A stretch of DNA of 64,000 bases from Sclerurus mexicanus (Eukaryota; Chordata; Aves; Passeriformes; Furnariidae). The translations under genes were made by a program, and so were the position numbers. The stretch's first letter is position 1. Every line of letters starts with the position of its first letter. The stretch covers positions 1,302,001 through 1,366,000 of the forward strand of contig VWZF01002690.1 of the NCBI GenBank assembly GCA_013396755.1. Reading direction: 5' to 3'. Shown here one piece after another: positions 63,279 to 64,000 of this stretch. The notes below the pieces were generated by a model, which made no database searches, had not been told where the DNA came from, and was given only the letters and a program-made list of their open reading frames with translations.

Positions 63279-63424
63279 CAGCCTTCTCTTGGGTTTGATC
63301 AGGGGCCGGTTCTGCCCATTCATTTTGTGATAGAGTCCACAGGCGTTACACAAATAGTGCCCGGTGCCGTCTCTTCTCCACAGGGGGGTTGAGGTAGCCC
63401 CACAATTTACACACTCCCTGCCTT
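63279..63424 (-). CDS. GATA3: GATA3 coding exon 4: N-terminal GATA zinc finger
   Basis: This 146-nt exon encodes 49 residues, the first codon (Glu) being split with the previous exon. It contains a C-X2-C-X17-C-X2-C GATA finger beginning [15 protein letters not shown], with the second cysteine pair in [17 protein letters not shown], and ends in the basic KPKRRL. In GATA factors this finger stabilises binding at double GATA sites and recruits FOG cofactors. The acceptor reads ttgtttccag before AAGGCAGG; the donor is CTG followed by gtgggt. The reading frame stays open for a while into both flanking introns, but homology and splice signals set these limits. Identity to GATA2 and GATA3 is nearly complete here, so the paralogue is decided by the last exon. 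Confidence 0.97.
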
Positions 63425-64000
63425 CTGGAAACAAGAGAGCACATAGTTCACTTAGGGAAAGCAGAGGTAAAATGGGGTGGGGAAAGCCCCCTCCCAAAAA
63501 GCCACAACCTCCCAAGAGACCCAGCCATGCCAGACCCTGCCAGTCCTCCCCATGCTCAGGATGTCCAAGCAAGGGTCAAAGGCCATGACTGAACAATGCC
63601 CCTGACACAGGCTGAGTGGAATCTGGTGGGTTCTGATCCTGTTTCCCTCTCCAGCACTAGTCCACAGGCAGCACCTGGCCTATGTCCCAGCAGCAGGGAA
63701 GAGGAATGGTGACAGTGACAACCCAAATGCCATGGTGGCTCAAGGGGCTCCCTGGAGGAGCTCTCATTCCTCCCACAGGTCCCGCCTTTAGGGGGGGATT
63801 GACTGACAATTTCCCCTCACTTTTGGATGAAGGACTTCTACAACTTTCTGGACCCCATGTTGCCATAAGGACCAGACAAATCCAGCAGGCTTTGCAAGAA
63901 GCCTCCAACCCTCTACCCTTGTTTGGATACAAAATTTAAGTCCGTGCTCCCCTTTTTGATGTGTATGAGGACCCTGATGTCATTCCTTGAGCACTGCCCC
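63425..64000 (-). other. GATA3: GATA3 intron 3, partial
   Basis: Sequence upstream (on the minus strand) of the N-finger exon. It reads as intron: no open frame matches the serine-rich region that exon 3 encodes in GATA3. It begins with the pyrimidine tract and AG at 63425-63426. Confidence 0.85.

Larger units (their letters stand above)
50405..64000 (-). other. GATA3: GATA3 gene, 3' half (gene runs off the right edge)
   Basis: Gene span covering the last three coding exons, introns 4 and 5, part of intron 3 and the 3' UTR. GATA3 is a nuclear transcription factor that binds WGATAR sites and directs T-helper 2, innate lymphoid, inner ear, kidney, parathyroid and sympathetic neuron development. 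Both GATA zinc fingers and the complete C-terminus are visible. Exon numbers follow the six-exon human gene. The transactivation domains, start codon and promoter lie beyond position 64000. The left boundary is inferred from polyadenylation signals and could be about 200 bp further left. Confidence 0.97.

Noticed and set aside
63033..63572. 179-codon minus-strand frame around the N-finger
   Set aside because: It is the exon plus read-through of both introns. Splice signals and homology limit the coding part to 63279-63424.
1..64000. CRISPR array, operon, integron or phage-like system
   Set aside because: No regularly spaced repeats and no compact gene clusters; intron structure and CR1 elements show vertebrate DNA.

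Overview
The window is vertebrate nuclear DNA, almost certainly from a bird. Every retroposon I can name is a CR1-type LINE, and the CR1 3' ends carry the ATTCTATGATT-type tail usual in birds. Genes are split by GT-AG introns, CpG is depleted, and runs of N mark assembly gaps at 28077-28110 and 38737-38975, plus a single N at 25316.

Only one gene can be supported: the 3' half of GATA3, on the minus strand from about 50.4 kb to beyond the right edge. Three coding exons are present. 63279-63424 encodes the N-terminal zinc finger, 57672-57797 the C-terminal DNA-binding finger, and 51609-51893 the basic tail, the C-terminus and the stop. A 3' UTR of about 1.2 kb ends near two AATAAA signals at 50424-50439. 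The exons keep reading frame (146, 126 and 285 nt; 185 codons including the split first one) and all splice sites are GT-AG. The C-terminus separates GATA3 from GATA2. The 5' exons and promoter lie beyond 64000.

The left 50 kb (1 to about 50.4 kb) is downstream of GATA3 and holds no convincing gene. It contains fragmentary CR1 copies on both strands, traces of older amniote repeats, simple repeats, and several AT-rich or locally CpG-retaining blocks that look like enhancers but can only be confirmed by alignment. The most structured stretch is 20.1-22.5 kb, where an old sense-strand CR1-like LINE with recognisable reverse transcriptase motifs seems to be interrupted by an antisense CR1, which is itself interrupted by a roughly 56-bp CR1 tail. 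Intron 5 carries one short CR1 tail; intron 4 carries a CpG cluster, old repeat traces and a possible GATA-site element.

I found no operon, CRISPR array, tRNA, rRNA, complete mobile element or new protein system. The likely function of the non-coding part is cis-regulation of GATA3, which is an inference from position and from what is known of mammalian Gata3.
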